Source: Streptomyces griseoviridis | GTDB taxonomy: Bacteria; Actinomycetota; Actinomycetes; Streptomycetales; Streptomycetaceae | Direction of reading: 5' to 3' | Assembly: GCA_014649155.1 (NCBI GenBank) | Contig: BMSM01000035.1 | Location: forward strand, 1-64,000 | DNA length: 64,000 nt | Part shown: in pieces, positions 29,991 to 38,067 of the stretch | Layout: every line of letters begins with the position of its first letter | Position numbering within the stretch: position 1 is the first letter of the stretch | Translations under genes and position numbers: made by a program | Notes under the pieces: generated by a model | What the model was told of the DNA's origin: nothing | What the model saw: only the letters and a program-made list of their open reading frames with translations | Databases searched by the model: none

Positions 29991-30225
29991 CCATTCCACG
30001 CGGGGCGGAACCGGGCGAGCCGCGCGGATCGCGCGAACTGACTTGTGGACGAGTTGCGTTGGGTTCATCGCGATTCCACTACGTGCCTTATCCACTGTTC
30101 GCTCTGTCAGTGGTTGCGACTAGAGTGGACCCGGATCAGATGGGACACGAGTGCTGCCGGAAAGCGGCGGGCATTCCGTGTCCGTGGATCTAACCAGTAC
30201 TTCTACGTCTCATGGGGGACACAGC

Positions 30226-30546
30226 ATGGCTGGACAGCAGTTCACCATGACCGAGGAGGAGATGGTCGCGTTCAGCGGTCGCATCTCCTCGGTCAACTCC
30301 TCGATTCAGTCCGAGATCCGTCGGCTGCAGACCGTGATCGACACCATCACGGGCGGCTGGAAGGGCTCGGCGGCCACGGCCTACAACAACCTGCAGTCGC
30401 AGGTGAACCAGGATGCGAACAAGATCAACCAGATCTTGAACGACATCAAGGAAGCCGTCGACCAGAGCACCAAGGCTTACGCGGCTTCGGAAGAGGAGCA
30501 GCGCTCGTCCATCCAGAGCATCGCTGCCCAGTCCCCGTTCGGATGA
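30226..30546 (+). CDS. esxB: WXG100 protein EsxB-like (CFP-10-like)
   Basis: A 106-residue WXG100 protein. Trp45-Lys-Gly47 (TGGWKGSAATAY) marks the hairpin turn, Tyr85-x3-Glu89 the export motif, and the C-terminal tail ends AAQSPFG. A GGGGGA RBS precedes ATG 30226. In mycobacteria the C-terminal tail of EsxB docks on EccC; the PFG end here is a candidate equivalent. It is followed by esxA after 65 bp. Streptomyces esx genes are needed for normal sporulation in S. coelicolor. The A/B naming follows the mycobacterial order and may differ in other annotations. The 235-bp upstream region has a TAGAGT -10-like box at 30121-30126. Confidence 0.92.
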   Translation: MAGQQFTMTEEEMVAFSGRISSVNSSIQSEIRRLQTVIDTITGGWKGSAATAYNNLQSQVNQDANKINQILNDIKEAVDQSTKAYAASEEEQRSSIQSIAAQSPFG

Positions 30547-30611
30547 TCGGCCCCGTGCGCCGCGGCGCACGGCCGTGACCGACCATCTACACAACTGAGG
30601 AGACACAAGAC

Positions 30612-30905
30612 ATGTCCGGGCAGATCCTCGTCAATTTCCAGACGATCTCCCAGGCCGCCCAGGACGTCCGCTCGACGGCGAACAACATCCGCCGTCAGCT
30701 GGACGAACTCGAGGCCGGCGTGAAGAAGATCGCGACCACCTGGGAAGGTTCCGCGCAGGAGGCCTACCAGGCCAAGCAGACCGAGTGGGACCAGCGCGCC
30801 AACTCCATGCAGCAGACGCTGGAGGCCATCGCGAAGGCTCTCGACGGCGCCGCGCAGAACTACCAGGCCACGGAGCAGAAGAACGCCTCCATCTGGGGCG
30901 GCTGA
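30612..30905 (+). CDS. esxA: WXG100 protein EsxA-like (ESAT-6-like)
   Basis: A 97-residue WXG100 protein with Trp44-Glu-Gly46 (ATTWEGSAQEAYQAKQTEW). It lacks the YxxxE tail and ends NASIWGG, consistent with the EsxA half of an EsxA-EsxB heterodimer. GAGGAGA precedes ATG 30612. It is presumably secreted with its partner through the EccBCDE channel. A strong terminator follows 11 bp after the stop, so esxB-esxA form a two-gene unit. Confidence 0.92.
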   Translation: MSGQILVNFQTISQAAQDVRSTANNIRRQLDELEAGVKKIATTWEGSAQEAYQAKQTEWDQRANSMQQTLEAIAKALDGAAQNYQATEQKNASIWGG

Positions 30906-30916
30906 CGTGATCGCTT

Positions 30917-30954
30917 GATGGGGGCGGGCACGCGACGGCGTGCTCGCCCCCATC
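30917..30954 (+). terminator. Terminator after esxA
   Basis: A 17-bp stem GATGGGGGCGGGCACGC paired with GCGTGCTCGCCCCCATC (one G-U pair) and the loop GACG. It closes the esxB-esxA unit. Confidence 0.85.
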
Positions 30955-31038
30955 GGCGGTTGACGGGACGTACGGATCCTCCGGCCGGGGGCCGGCCCGT
31001 ACGTCCCGAGCAGGGAACTAACGGGAGGACGTAAGACA

Positions 31039-32331
31039 GTGGGTTCCGGGGCATCGCACGCCGCGCGTCGGACGGCCGCAGGCGCCGCCACCCTGGCGGT
31101 CCTCGCCTGCGCGCTGCCCTTCGCGGGCGCGGTACCGGCATCCGCCGCGGACGGCGTGCGGACCGCCTTGACCGACGACGACGTGCGGTTCCAGATAGAC
31201 GACACCAGTTGCTCGTTCCCTTCCGATCCGATCAAGGGAACGCCCTGGTCCCTGCAGCGCGTCGTACTCGACCAGCTGTGGCAGGACACCAAGGGCAAGG
31301 GTGTGAAGGTCGCCGTCATCGACACCGGCGTCGACGCCGTCAACAGCCAGCTCGGGTCCGCGGTCGTCGGCGGCAAGGACTTCCTGTCCAAGGGCGGCAA
31401 CGGCAAGACGGACGAGGTCGGTCACGGCACCAAGGTCGCGGGCATCATCGCCGCCCGCAAGTCCGCCGAGAGCGGCTTCATCGGCCTGGCCCCGGAAGCC
31501 ACGATCATCCCGATCCGGCAGAACGACGACCAGGGCAGCGGCAACGTCGGCACGATGATGCAGGCCATCAAGTACGCGGCCGACGCCGGCGCCGACGTCA
31601 TCAACATCTCGCAGGACACCGCGTCCACCATGAACGCGACGGTCCACACCGCCTTCCGGGCGGCCGTCGAGTACGCCCAGAGCAAGGACGCCCTGATCGT
31701 CGCCGCGGCCGGCAACGACGGCGCGGACGGCAAGGTCAAGGAGACCTACCCGGCGGCCTACCCGGGCGTCCTGGCGGTCGCCGCATCCGACCGCAACAAC
31801 GCCCGTGCGCCGTTCTCCCAGTCGGGAAGCTTCGTGGGCGTCGCGGCACCGGGCATCGACATGGTCTCGACGGTGCCGGCGGGAGGCCACTGCGTCGACC
31901 AGGGCACCAGTTTCGCGGCGCCGTACGTCTCGGGGGTCGCCGCCCTGATCCGCGCCAAGCATCCCGACTGGTCGTACCGGCAGGTCATCACCCAGATCGA
32001 GCAGACGGCCGACCGGACCAAGGCGGACCGCGACGACTTCGTCGGCTGGGGAGTCGTCGACCCGGCCGCCGCGCTCAACGAGGACACGGCGGAGCCCTCG
32101 GAGGACGGTCCGACCCCCGATCCGGTCGGCCCGGCGGGCGCCGCCGCCGACGTCCAGGCCGCGACCCTGGTCCTGGGCGAGTCCGAACAGGAACGAACGG
32201 AACGCTACGCACTGTACGTACTGGCGGCCGGCTTCGCCGCGGTGCTCCTGCTGTTCGGGGGCGGCCGGGTCCTCAGCGACTGGCGGCGGAAGCAGGGTGC
32301 GGGTAACAACGTGGAGTCAACGGGGAGCTGA
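31039..32331 (+). CDS. mycP: Mycosin (subtilisin-like T7SS serine protease) 1
   Basis: A 430-residue S8-family protease from GTG 31039 with GGGAGGA upstream. A signal peptide spans about residues 1-38 (ending AVPASAADG). The catalytic triad is Asp95 (VAVIDTGVDAV), His129 (VGHGTKVAGIIA) and Ser291 (QGTSFAAPYVSG). A C-terminal TM helix near residues 390-412 (YALYVLAAGFAAVLLLF) is followed by a short basic cytoplasmic tail. Mycosins are membrane-anchored ESX components that stabilise the complex and cleave substrates. Base composition is typical of the genome. The stop is 2 bp from the next gene. Confidence 0.93.
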   Translation: MGSGASHAARRTAAGAATLAVLACALPFAGAVPASAADGVRTALTDDDVRFQIDDTSCSFPSDPIKGTPWSLQRVVLDQLWQDTKGKGVKVAVIDTGVDAVNSQLGSAVVGGKDFLSKGGNGKTDEVGHGTKVAGIIAARKSAESGFIGLAPEATIIPIRQNDDQGSGNVGTMMQAIKYAADAGADVINISQDTASTMNATVHTAFRAAVEYAQSKDALIVAAAGNDGADGKVKETYPAAYPGVLAVAASDRNNARAPFSQSGSFVGVAAPGIDMVSTVPAGGHCVDQGTSFAAPYVSGVAALIRAKHPDWSYRQVITQIEQTADRTKADRDDFVGWGVVDPAAALNEDTAEPSEDGPTPDPVGPAGAAADVQAATLVLGESEQERTERYALYVLAAGFAAVLLLFGGGRVLSDWRRKQGAGNNVESTGS

Positions 32332-32333
32332 GC

Positions 32334-32648
32334 ATGGCTGAGCAGTACAAGGTCGATCTGAGTGAGATCGAGGGCACGATCACGAAGCTGAATCGTGTTC
32401 TGGCGGACATGGGGACGTCTTCGTCCAACTGCAGGAACAAGACGTATCTGCCGCAGAGCGCTCTCGGGACGGGCTTCGAAGAGGCCAGGGCGCTGTACAG
32501 CGCCCACGAAACGATGAAGGAGCGCCTGTACGAGATCGTCCAGCACCTGGAGCAGGTGCTGGACGACTTCGGCCAGAAGACGAAGAAGACGCATGACGCG
32601 TTCGCCGACGCCGAGGCGCAGAACTACGCCGCTTTCAACCGGAAGTGA
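32334..32648 (+). CDS. WXG100-like / PE-like small helical protein
   Basis: A 104-residue, all-helical protein beginning MAEQYKVDLSEIEGTITKLN. It has no WXG motif (the middle reads NKTYLPQSALGTGFEEA) and no YxxxD/E tail. Its size, helical pattern and position 37 bp before a PPE-like gene suggest one half of a PE/PPE-type heterodimer. It begins 2 bp after the mycosin stop, so it is co-transcribed with it. GTCAACGGGGAGCTGAGC, inside the mycosin end, supplies the RBS. Confidence 0.65.
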   Translation: MAEQYKVDLSEIEGTITKLNRVLADMGTSSSNCRNKTYLPQSALGTGFEEARALYSAHETMKERLYEIVQHLEQVLDDFGQKTKKTHDAFADAEAQNYAAFNRK

Positions 32649-32685
32649 CGATGTTCGGCTACGTGGGAAAGAGGGGGCAGCAGCC

Positions 32686-34095
32686 GTGAGCGAGAAGAGC
32701 ATCGACAACTTCGAGTACGTGCCGGCGGATCAGTGCTTCGCAGCGAAGCACACCACGCCGTTCGGACTCAACTACGACATGGACCAGATGAAGGACATGG
32801 TCCGGAACGCCGATCCGGCCACGGTGAAGTCGGTGTCGGAGGCCTGGGCGGACCTGAGCAAGGACCTCGTCGGCGGCGGAGGCATCAAAGAGACCCTGGA
32901 AACCGCCGTTCAGCATGTTCTCTCGCACTGGGAAGGCGCGAGCGCGGACCTTTTCCGGGAACGGGCGCAGGTCATCAGCCAGAAGATCACGGACAGCGCC
33001 AAGTACGCGGACAACACCTCCCAGTCCCTCAAGGGCGCTGCCGTCGTCCTCGACAAGATCAAGGACGAGGTCCTGGCGATGGAGAAGCCGAGCGGCCTCT
33101 CCAGCGCGATGGACTGGGCAGGCGACCTCGGCGACCGAGACGCTTCGGGCGCGGACAACGCCCTGAAGAACGGGGCCAGCGCGGACGACGCCCGCAACGA
33201 CAACGAGGGCAGCCTGTCGGCGGGGCGCGAAGCGCAGCTGAAGATGGCCGCGAAGATGGAGATCCTCGGGGCGGCTTACAACAGTCGGGCTGCGGAGATG
33301 GGGTCGTGGAACCGGCGGCGCGGCATCGACGACTCGGAGAGCTTCCCGGGTGATCCCGGCGGCATCCCGCCCGCTGCTGTGGTCATTCCCACGAGCCCGA
33401 CCCCTCGTAGCCCGAAGGGAGCGACTTCCGGCACCGCCCGTGGAGCACAGACAGGCACGATCAATTCCTCCAAGCCTGTGGCTCCCCCGGCAGGTATCAC
33501 GGGTGGAGCGCATAAACCGCCTGCACCCACACAGCCTCAGATCGGTACTGCGATCGATGGTGTCACCGGTGGCCGAGTCGATACGCCGACAGTGGGACAC
33601 CCTGGGACAGCCAACGCCGGGTCCACCGGGAACGGCTCGCCTGGGGGCGGCAGCCCGATCGGAGGTACTCCCGGTATCGCAGGCAGGGCTGGAACAGGTG
33701 CCGGTCGAGGCGGCGTGGCAGGCCGCGTCGGCGCTGGGGGCACGGCCGGCAGAGGAAGCGCGGGTGCGGGTGCAGGTATCGCCAAGGGAGGCGCATCGGC
33801 ACGTGCTGGTGCGGCGGCACGTCAGCCCGGCGGCGTAGTAGGTGGCGCGCCCCGTGCGGGTGCTGGCGCGGGAGCGGGCCGGGGCACAGCCGGTGGCTCG
33901 GGACTGCATCGCAGCCGCGGAGCTGCGGGAGGCGCTGGTGCTGTCCGCAAGGGCGGCATGGCAGGTATCCCCGGTGGTCGAACCAATCGCCCGAAGGACC
34001 AGGAAAGCCGTGAGAGCGAGAGGCCGGACTACCTGGTCGAGGACGAAGAGACCTGGACGCCGCAGACCAATGCGGCGCCTCGAGTGATCGAGTAG
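32686..34095 (+). CDS. PPE-like WXG protein with Gly/Ala-rich tail, putative T7SS substrate
   Basis: A 469-residue protein from GTG 32686 (the GGGGG run lies 8 bp upstream); the in-frame start at 32593 is inside the previous gene. The N-terminal ~210 residues are helical with a WXG turn (LSHWEGASADLFRERA, Trp near 86). Residues ~225-440 are Gly/Pro/Ala/Arg low complexity. The C-terminus carries YLVEDEETW, which fits YxxxD. This resembles mycobacterial PPE proteins and Streptomyces WXG substrates. The tail part has a somewhat lower third-position GC than its neighbours. A strong hairpin follows at 34134-34166. Confidence 0.7.
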   Translation: MSEKSIDNFEYVPADQCFAAKHTTPFGLNYDMDQMKDMVRNADPATVKSVSEAWADLSKDLVGGGGIKETLETAVQHVLSHWEGASADLFRERAQVISQKITDSAKYADNTSQSLKGAAVVLDKIKDEVLAMEKPSGLSSAMDWAGDLGDRDASGADNALKNGASADDARNDNEGSLSAGREAQLKMAAKMEILGAAYNSRAAEMGSWNRRRGIDDSESFPGDPGGIPPAAVVIPTSPTPRSPKGATSGTARGAQTGTINSSKPVAPPAGITGGAHKPPAPTQPQIGTAIDGVTGGRVDTPTVGHPGTANAGSTGNGSPGGGSPIGGTPGIAGRAGTGAGRGGVAGRVGAGGTAGRGSAGAGAGIAKGGASARAGAAARQPGGVVGGAPRAGAGAGAGRGTAGGSGLHRSRGAAGGAGAVRKGGMAGIPGGRTNRPKDQESRESERPDYLVEDEETWTPQTNAAPRVIE

Positions 34096-34133
34096 TCGCC
34101 GCGCTTCTGTGTCTACTGGCACATGACAGGATG

Positions 34134-34166
34134 TGTGGGCGTGGCCTCACGAGGGCCACGCCCACA
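34134..34166 (+). terminator. Strong hairpin between the PPE-like gene and mycosin 2
   Basis: A perfect 13-bp stem TGTGGGCGTGGCC with the 7-nt loop TCACGAG, followed by TTGTTAT. It ends 26 bp before the mycosin 2 start, leaving no room for a full promoter in between. It either terminates the upstream operon or acts as a leader hairpin of mycosin 2. Confidence 0.75.
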
Positions 34167-34191
34167 TTGTTATCGGGAGAGGGAAGATGGC

Positions 34192-35499
34192 ATGGCCTTC
34201 ACGCGATCGATGAGTGCGCTGGGCGCTACGACCCTGGCTGGTGCGCTGATTCTGTCAGCGGCTCCCGTTGCGTCAGCGGACGAAGCGAGAAGTGCCCAGT
34301 GGGCCCTCGAAACTCTGCAGGCTGAGCAAGCCTGGTCCATCTCCAAGGGCGAAGGCGTGACCGTCGCAGTGATCGACGATGGCGTCAACGCGAGCCACAT
34401 CGATCTCCAAGGCAACGTGCTTGAAGGACATGACTTCGTCGATGGGGGGTCCGCTACCCCAGACGCCGGCGATGACCACGGAACGGCCATGGCTTCCATC
34501 ATTGCTGCCCACGGTCACGGTGAGGGGGAAGGAGTGATCGGCTTGGCTCCCGAAGCGAAGATCCTTCCTATCCGCGACTTCGAAGCGAACAGTAACGGGC
34601 TCCCGACCTCGATCCGATACGCGGTTGACCACGGAGCATCCATCATCAACGTTTCCCAATGCTTTGGTTCCAGTAGCGCCGCAGTGATTTCTGAGGTTAC
34701 CAATGCTGTGCAGTACGCTTTGAGTCGGGATGTGTTGGTGATTGGTGGGTCGGGCAATGATGGTGACTCAGCTGAATGCTATCCAGGGGCTTCTCCGGGA
34801 GCCCTCGGTGTGGGTGCTGTCACTAGCGATGGAACCGTGTGGGAGAAGTCGAATCATAATCCTCAGGTGGCTTTGACGGCTCCAGGTGTGAAGATCGTCG
34901 CGGCAGCTGGCGCTGGAAACCGATACAGGATGGGCTCCGGGACCTCCGATGCCACTGCTTATGTCTCGGCAGCCGCAGCTCTCATTCGCTCTGCGTTCCC
35001 GGACTTGACCGCCGGGCAAGTGGCGAATCGCCTTGTGAAAACCGCATCCCTTCCGGATTCTGCGCAAGGGTTGAGGTTGCCTGATGAGAAGTACGGGTAT
35101 GGCGCAATCCGTCCGTACGATGCCTTGGCGGATGACATCCCTGCTGGCTCCAAGTATGGACCGCTCAAGACCTCGGGAAGCCAGGGGTCTTCCGTAGGTC
35201 CAGGTGTTGGAAAGACTGACAGTGACTATGCCGCAGAAAACAAGAAAGCAGATCAGAAGCGCCTGCTTGTATTCGGGGTCCTCGCGCTCATTGGCTTGGT
35301 GGTGGTCGGCCTCATCGTATGGTTGATCGTCAGGTCGGCCCGGCGTAACAGGAACGGCCCGGGTGGGCCCGCGTCGCCCGGTGGCTACCCGCAGTACGGA
35401 CAGCAGTCGGCTCCGCCGCAGTACAACCCGTATCAGCAGCCGGCGCAGCCGCAGCAGAATCCGTATCAGCAGCAGCCACCGTCCCCGCCTCAGGGGTAA
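34192..35499 (+). CDS. mycP: Mycosin 2 (S8 protease), lower GC than its surroundings
   Basis: A 435-residue protein from ATG 34192 (GGGAGAGGGAAG upstream). A signal peptide covers about residues 1-28. The catalytic residues are Asp62 (VIDDGVN), His96 (DDHGTAMASII) and Ser252 (GSGTSDATAYVSAAA). A TM helix lies near residues 363-385 (LLVFGVLALIGLVVVGLIVW), followed by a Pro/Gln/Tyr-rich cytoplasmic tail with NPYQQ repeats. Its middle part (about 34560-35200) uses many A/T-ending codons and has visibly lower GC, suggesting acquisition from another source. It is the second mycosin of the locus; it may serve the PPE-like or toxin substrates. Confidence 0.9.
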   Translation: MAFTRSMSALGATTLAGALILSAAPVASADEARSAQWALETLQAEQAWSISKGEGVTVAVIDDGVNASHIDLQGNVLEGHDFVDGGSATPDAGDDHGTAMASIIAAHGHGEGEGVIGLAPEAKILPIRDFEANSNGLPTSIRYAVDHGASIINVSQCFGSSSAAVISEVTNAVQYALSRDVLVIGGSGNDGDSAECYPGASPGALGVGAVTSDGTVWEKSNHNPQVALTAPGVKIVAAAGAGNRYRMGSGTSDATAYVSAAAALIRSAFPDLTAGQVANRLVKTASLPDSAQGLRLPDEKYGYGAIRPYDALADDIPAGSKYGPLKTSGSQGSSVGPGVGKTDSDYAAENKKADQKRLLVFGVLALIGLVVVGLIVWLIVRSARRNRNGPGGPASPGGYPQYGQQSAPPQYNPYQQPAQPQQNPYQQQPPSPPQG

Positions 35500-36850
35500 C
35501 TCGTGAGGCAGGTGTCGCCGCCGCCGTCATGACGTCCCGGTGTCGTGGCCCCGCCGGCCTCACCGGTAGAGGGCGATGGCCGCCTCCTCCGGCGGGAGGC
35601 CCGGGGCCGGGCGGAGGCGGGAAGACCGGGTGGAGCAGGTAGCCGGTGTCGAACTCCTCGGCCGGCAGGGGGACTTCCGTGCTGTCCGGCAGCCGGGGCA
35701 CGGTGTAGCGGCTGCCGGACGATGGACGGGGCCTCCTCGGGACTCATGGTCGGGGTCCAGTCGGTGGCGGACAGAGTGACCGGGGAGCAGGCTTCCTCGT
35801 CCAGGACGGACGGTTGCGGGCGCGGCCCCCGGGAGGCGTGCAGCCGGTCCCCGTGCCCGTAGGGCCGGGCGTGCATGGCCACGCCGGCGCCGAGGTCGTC
35901 CGGGTGCTCGACGACTGCTCAGCGGGCAACGTTCTGGGCGTTCGCCTCCAGCGGGTCCCGGGTCCAGGGTCCCTGCCGCTGCCGCTGCCGCTGCCGTTGT
36001 CCGTGCGGTGCAGAGGACGCGGTCGTCGTCGGACGTGTGCACCGGGAAGTACTGCCGGAACTCCACTTATGCGCTTCCCCGGAGCTGCTTGCCCGTGTCG
36101 GGGCCGTACGCGGCCAGAATCTCGTGACTCTTCGCGCCGGCCGCGCTGATGGCGAAGGTGCCACCGCAGGCCCCCGCCTCCGATCGGGAAGTACCGTTCG
36201 CCGGAACTGCCGCCGGAGAGGCTGAGGCGGTAGAGCATGCGGGTCTGGCCGGTGGCCGGGCCGGCCGAGGCGACCTCATCCCGCTCCGTGCAGGAATCCG
36301 CCTCGTCGAGGTCCCCGACCACGCAGGTACGCACCCTGATCAGCGCTTTGCCGCCGGTGAGCCGGCCGCTGCCGCACTCGTCGGTCACCAACCACTCCGG
36401 GGGCGAGGCCGGCGACCGTCCGACGCCCTGAGCGCCAGGTCGGTCCGCCCGGCGCTGATGACCACCACCTCCCTCGTCGAGCGGTGGCACGCGGCGCGGA
36501 CCCGACCCCCGCCCCTTCCGGCGCCGCGCCGGCCGTGCCGCCGAGCCGGGATGCACGAGGCGCGGAGTGACGCCGGGACCAGGGCGGCCACATCCCCCCT
36601 CGCCCCGTCCGCACGGCCCGGTCCCGTCGCGGCGCGCGATGCCCTCGATGCTGCCGCTCGCGCCCGGGGACTCTCCGGACGCGGCGGCCGTCCTCGGTCA
36701 CCTCTCCTGGTCACCTCCCCTCCCGCCAGGGTGCGGCAGCCCTCGTCGAACCCGGCCAGGGCCGCCGAGTCAGTCCCCACGGCCGCGGCGCGCAGCGGGG
36801 CGGCGCGCTCGGTGCTGTCCGCGTACCGCGCCGCCGGCGTGGCCACTCAC
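35500..36850 (-). pseudogene. Decayed gene, probably a beta-propeller-like protein
   Basis: Coding-like minus-strand segments lie in different frames: AALAGFDEGCRTLAGG (about 36760), EVVVISAGRTDLALRASDGR (about 36440), LTGGKALIRVRTCVVGDLDE (about 36310), TGQTRMLYRLSLSG, GTFAISAAGAKSHEILAAYG then DTGKQLRGSA with an in-frame TAA at 36067-36069, then VEFRQYFPVHTSDDDRVLC, and RPYGHGDRLHASRGPRPQPS (about 35850). Several frameshifts and one nonsense codon are needed to join them. The repeating ATG-x-T/L-Y pattern recalls PQQ-like propeller blades, but this is tentative. A GCCGCT hexamer repeat (about 35970-36000) may mark one frameshift. Confidence 0.55.
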
Positions 36851-37141
36851 GCCCGGCCCTACTGGCACGGGGACCGGCTGTACGCCCTGCGGGGGGCGCG
36901 CCCGCAACCGTTCGTCCTGGACGAGGAAGCCTGCTCCCCGGTCACTGTCCACCACCGACTGCACCTCGACCATGCGCCGCACGCCGCCACACCGGGCGGA
37001 GTCTGCCGGGCACGGGGAGGCATTGTTGACGAGTACGGCCGTGGGAGCGGGCCCGATGCGGCGTGCCAGGACGTGCAGGAACGTGCGCGGGATGAGACAG
37101 GGGAACAAGCGACCGACGCACCACCCCTGCCGGGCCGGTGA
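36826..37141 (+). pseudogene. Inverted partial copy of the propeller-like pseudogene
   Basis: Plus-strand residues HARPYWHGDRLYALRGARP followed by FVLDEEACSPVT match the minus-strand remnant at 35764-35893 (HARPYGHGDRLHASRGPRPQ and VLDEEACSPVT). The nucleotide match covers about 130 bp in inverted orientation with roughly ten percent mismatches. The open frame continues to 37141 without recognisable protein features. It has no clear start or RBS, so it is called a fragment rather than a gene. Confidence 0.5.
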
Positions 37142-37240
37142 GAGGTGTGCGCACAAGATCGCCCGTCGGTGATCCGGCTTGATAAGGTCACGCCAAACGG
37201 CGAGTGGGCAGCACTCGAACACATGACAGACGGGGGCCAT

Positions 37241-37594
37241 GTGTCGACCTATTCGGTTGACTCCAGCGGGTATCAGGAGAACGTGCGGCACCTGGACGCC
37301 GCGGCCGAGGGCATCGGCACAGCCGCGTCCCAGATGCCCGGCGAGCAGTGCTCGCTCCACGACGTCTACGGCGGCGAGGACTCGGGCCCCGCCTTCGAAC
37401 GGTGTGTCACCGCGTGGCACGACGAGGCGGGCGTCCTGCGCTCCGCCCTGGAGGAGATCGCCGGCAAGCTCCGGATCACCGGCACCAACTACGGCGCGGC
37501 GGAGGACTCCGCCCTCCAGCGGGTGCAGGGCGCCGCGCGCACCGGCGGGCAGCCCCCGGTCCCGGCGGCGTCCGAGCCCTCCCCGTTCGGCTGA
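37241..37594 (+). CDS. WXG100-like partner protein of the peptidase cassette, C-terminal SPFG
   Basis: A 117-residue helical protein. GTG 37241 is chosen because GGGGG lies 4 bp upstream; ATG 37223 in frame is an alternative. It aligns with the small cassette proteins: Trp59 in ERCVTAWHDEAGVL corresponds to their Trp57, and Tyr84-x3-Glu88 to their YxxxD/E. It ends EPSPFG, like EsxB. The context (two genes before a WXG-headed peptidase) suggests a helical partner needed for export of that effector, as with Lap proteins of LXG toxins. It lies 19 bp before the next gene. Confidence 0.7.
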   Translation: MSTYSVDSSGYQENVRHLDAAAEGIGTAASQMPGEQCSLHDVYGGEDSGPAFERCVTAWHDEAGVLRSALEEIAGKLRITGTNYGAAEDSALQRVQGAARTGGQPPVPAASEPSPFG

Positions 37595-37613
37595 CACACG
37601 AGGTCCTTGACGC

Positions 37614-37991
37614 ATGAGCACCGAAGAACAGATCCTCCGGCTCGACCTGCCCACCCTCCTGCGGTACGGCATCGGTCCGGCCGCCACCCGGCGCGGCGTC
37701 CTGTTCGGCGAGGGCGCCGTCGCCGCGGCCGTCACCCTGGACCGGCTGGGCGTCCAGCCGCGTGCCGTGGCGTTCCTGGCCAAGATCGTGCGCAGCGGCG
37801 GTACGCGGTACGCGGCCGGCCTCCCGGAGCCCTTCCCCGTCGCCGACGCCTCCCGGACCGCCACCGACTGGCTGGCGAACGCCGCTGCCGTGGCCCGGAG
37901 CACGGACGACGACGAGACCGTGGCGCGCTGGTTCGAGGCCGTCGCCGAGATCCTCGCGCTGCGCCACCGCACGGCCGGCGCGCGTCGGTGA
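37614..37991 (+). CDS. Small protein of the peptidase cassette, function unknown
   Basis: A 125-residue protein. It reads as a compact globular alpha/beta protein with no signal peptide or TM segment: ILRLDLPTLLRYGIGPAATR, then LFGEGAVAAAVTLDRLGVQP, and a helical C-terminus. I do not recognise a family. It lies between the WXG100-like partner (19 bp upstream) and the peptidase gene (76 bp downstream, with a tandem ACACGC repeat between), so a role as effector chaperone or targeting factor is possible. Nothing in the sequence proves it. Confidence 0.6.
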   Translation: MSTEEQILRLDLPTLLRYGIGPAATRRGVLFGEGAVAAAVTLDRLGVQPRAVAFLAKIVRSGGTRYAAGLPEPFPVADASRTATDWLANAAAVARSTDDDETVARWFEAVAEILALRHRTAGARR

Positions 37992-38067
37992 CCGCCCGCC
38001 GGACGGCACCGGCGGGACCCGTATCCGTACACGCACACGCACACGCACAAGGAAAGAGAGCCCGGGC

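Noticed and set aside
38029..38049. Tandem ACACGC repeat before the peptidase gene, considered as a phase-variation tract
   Set aside because: Only about three units, a 6-bp period would not shift the frame, and it lies outside the coding region.
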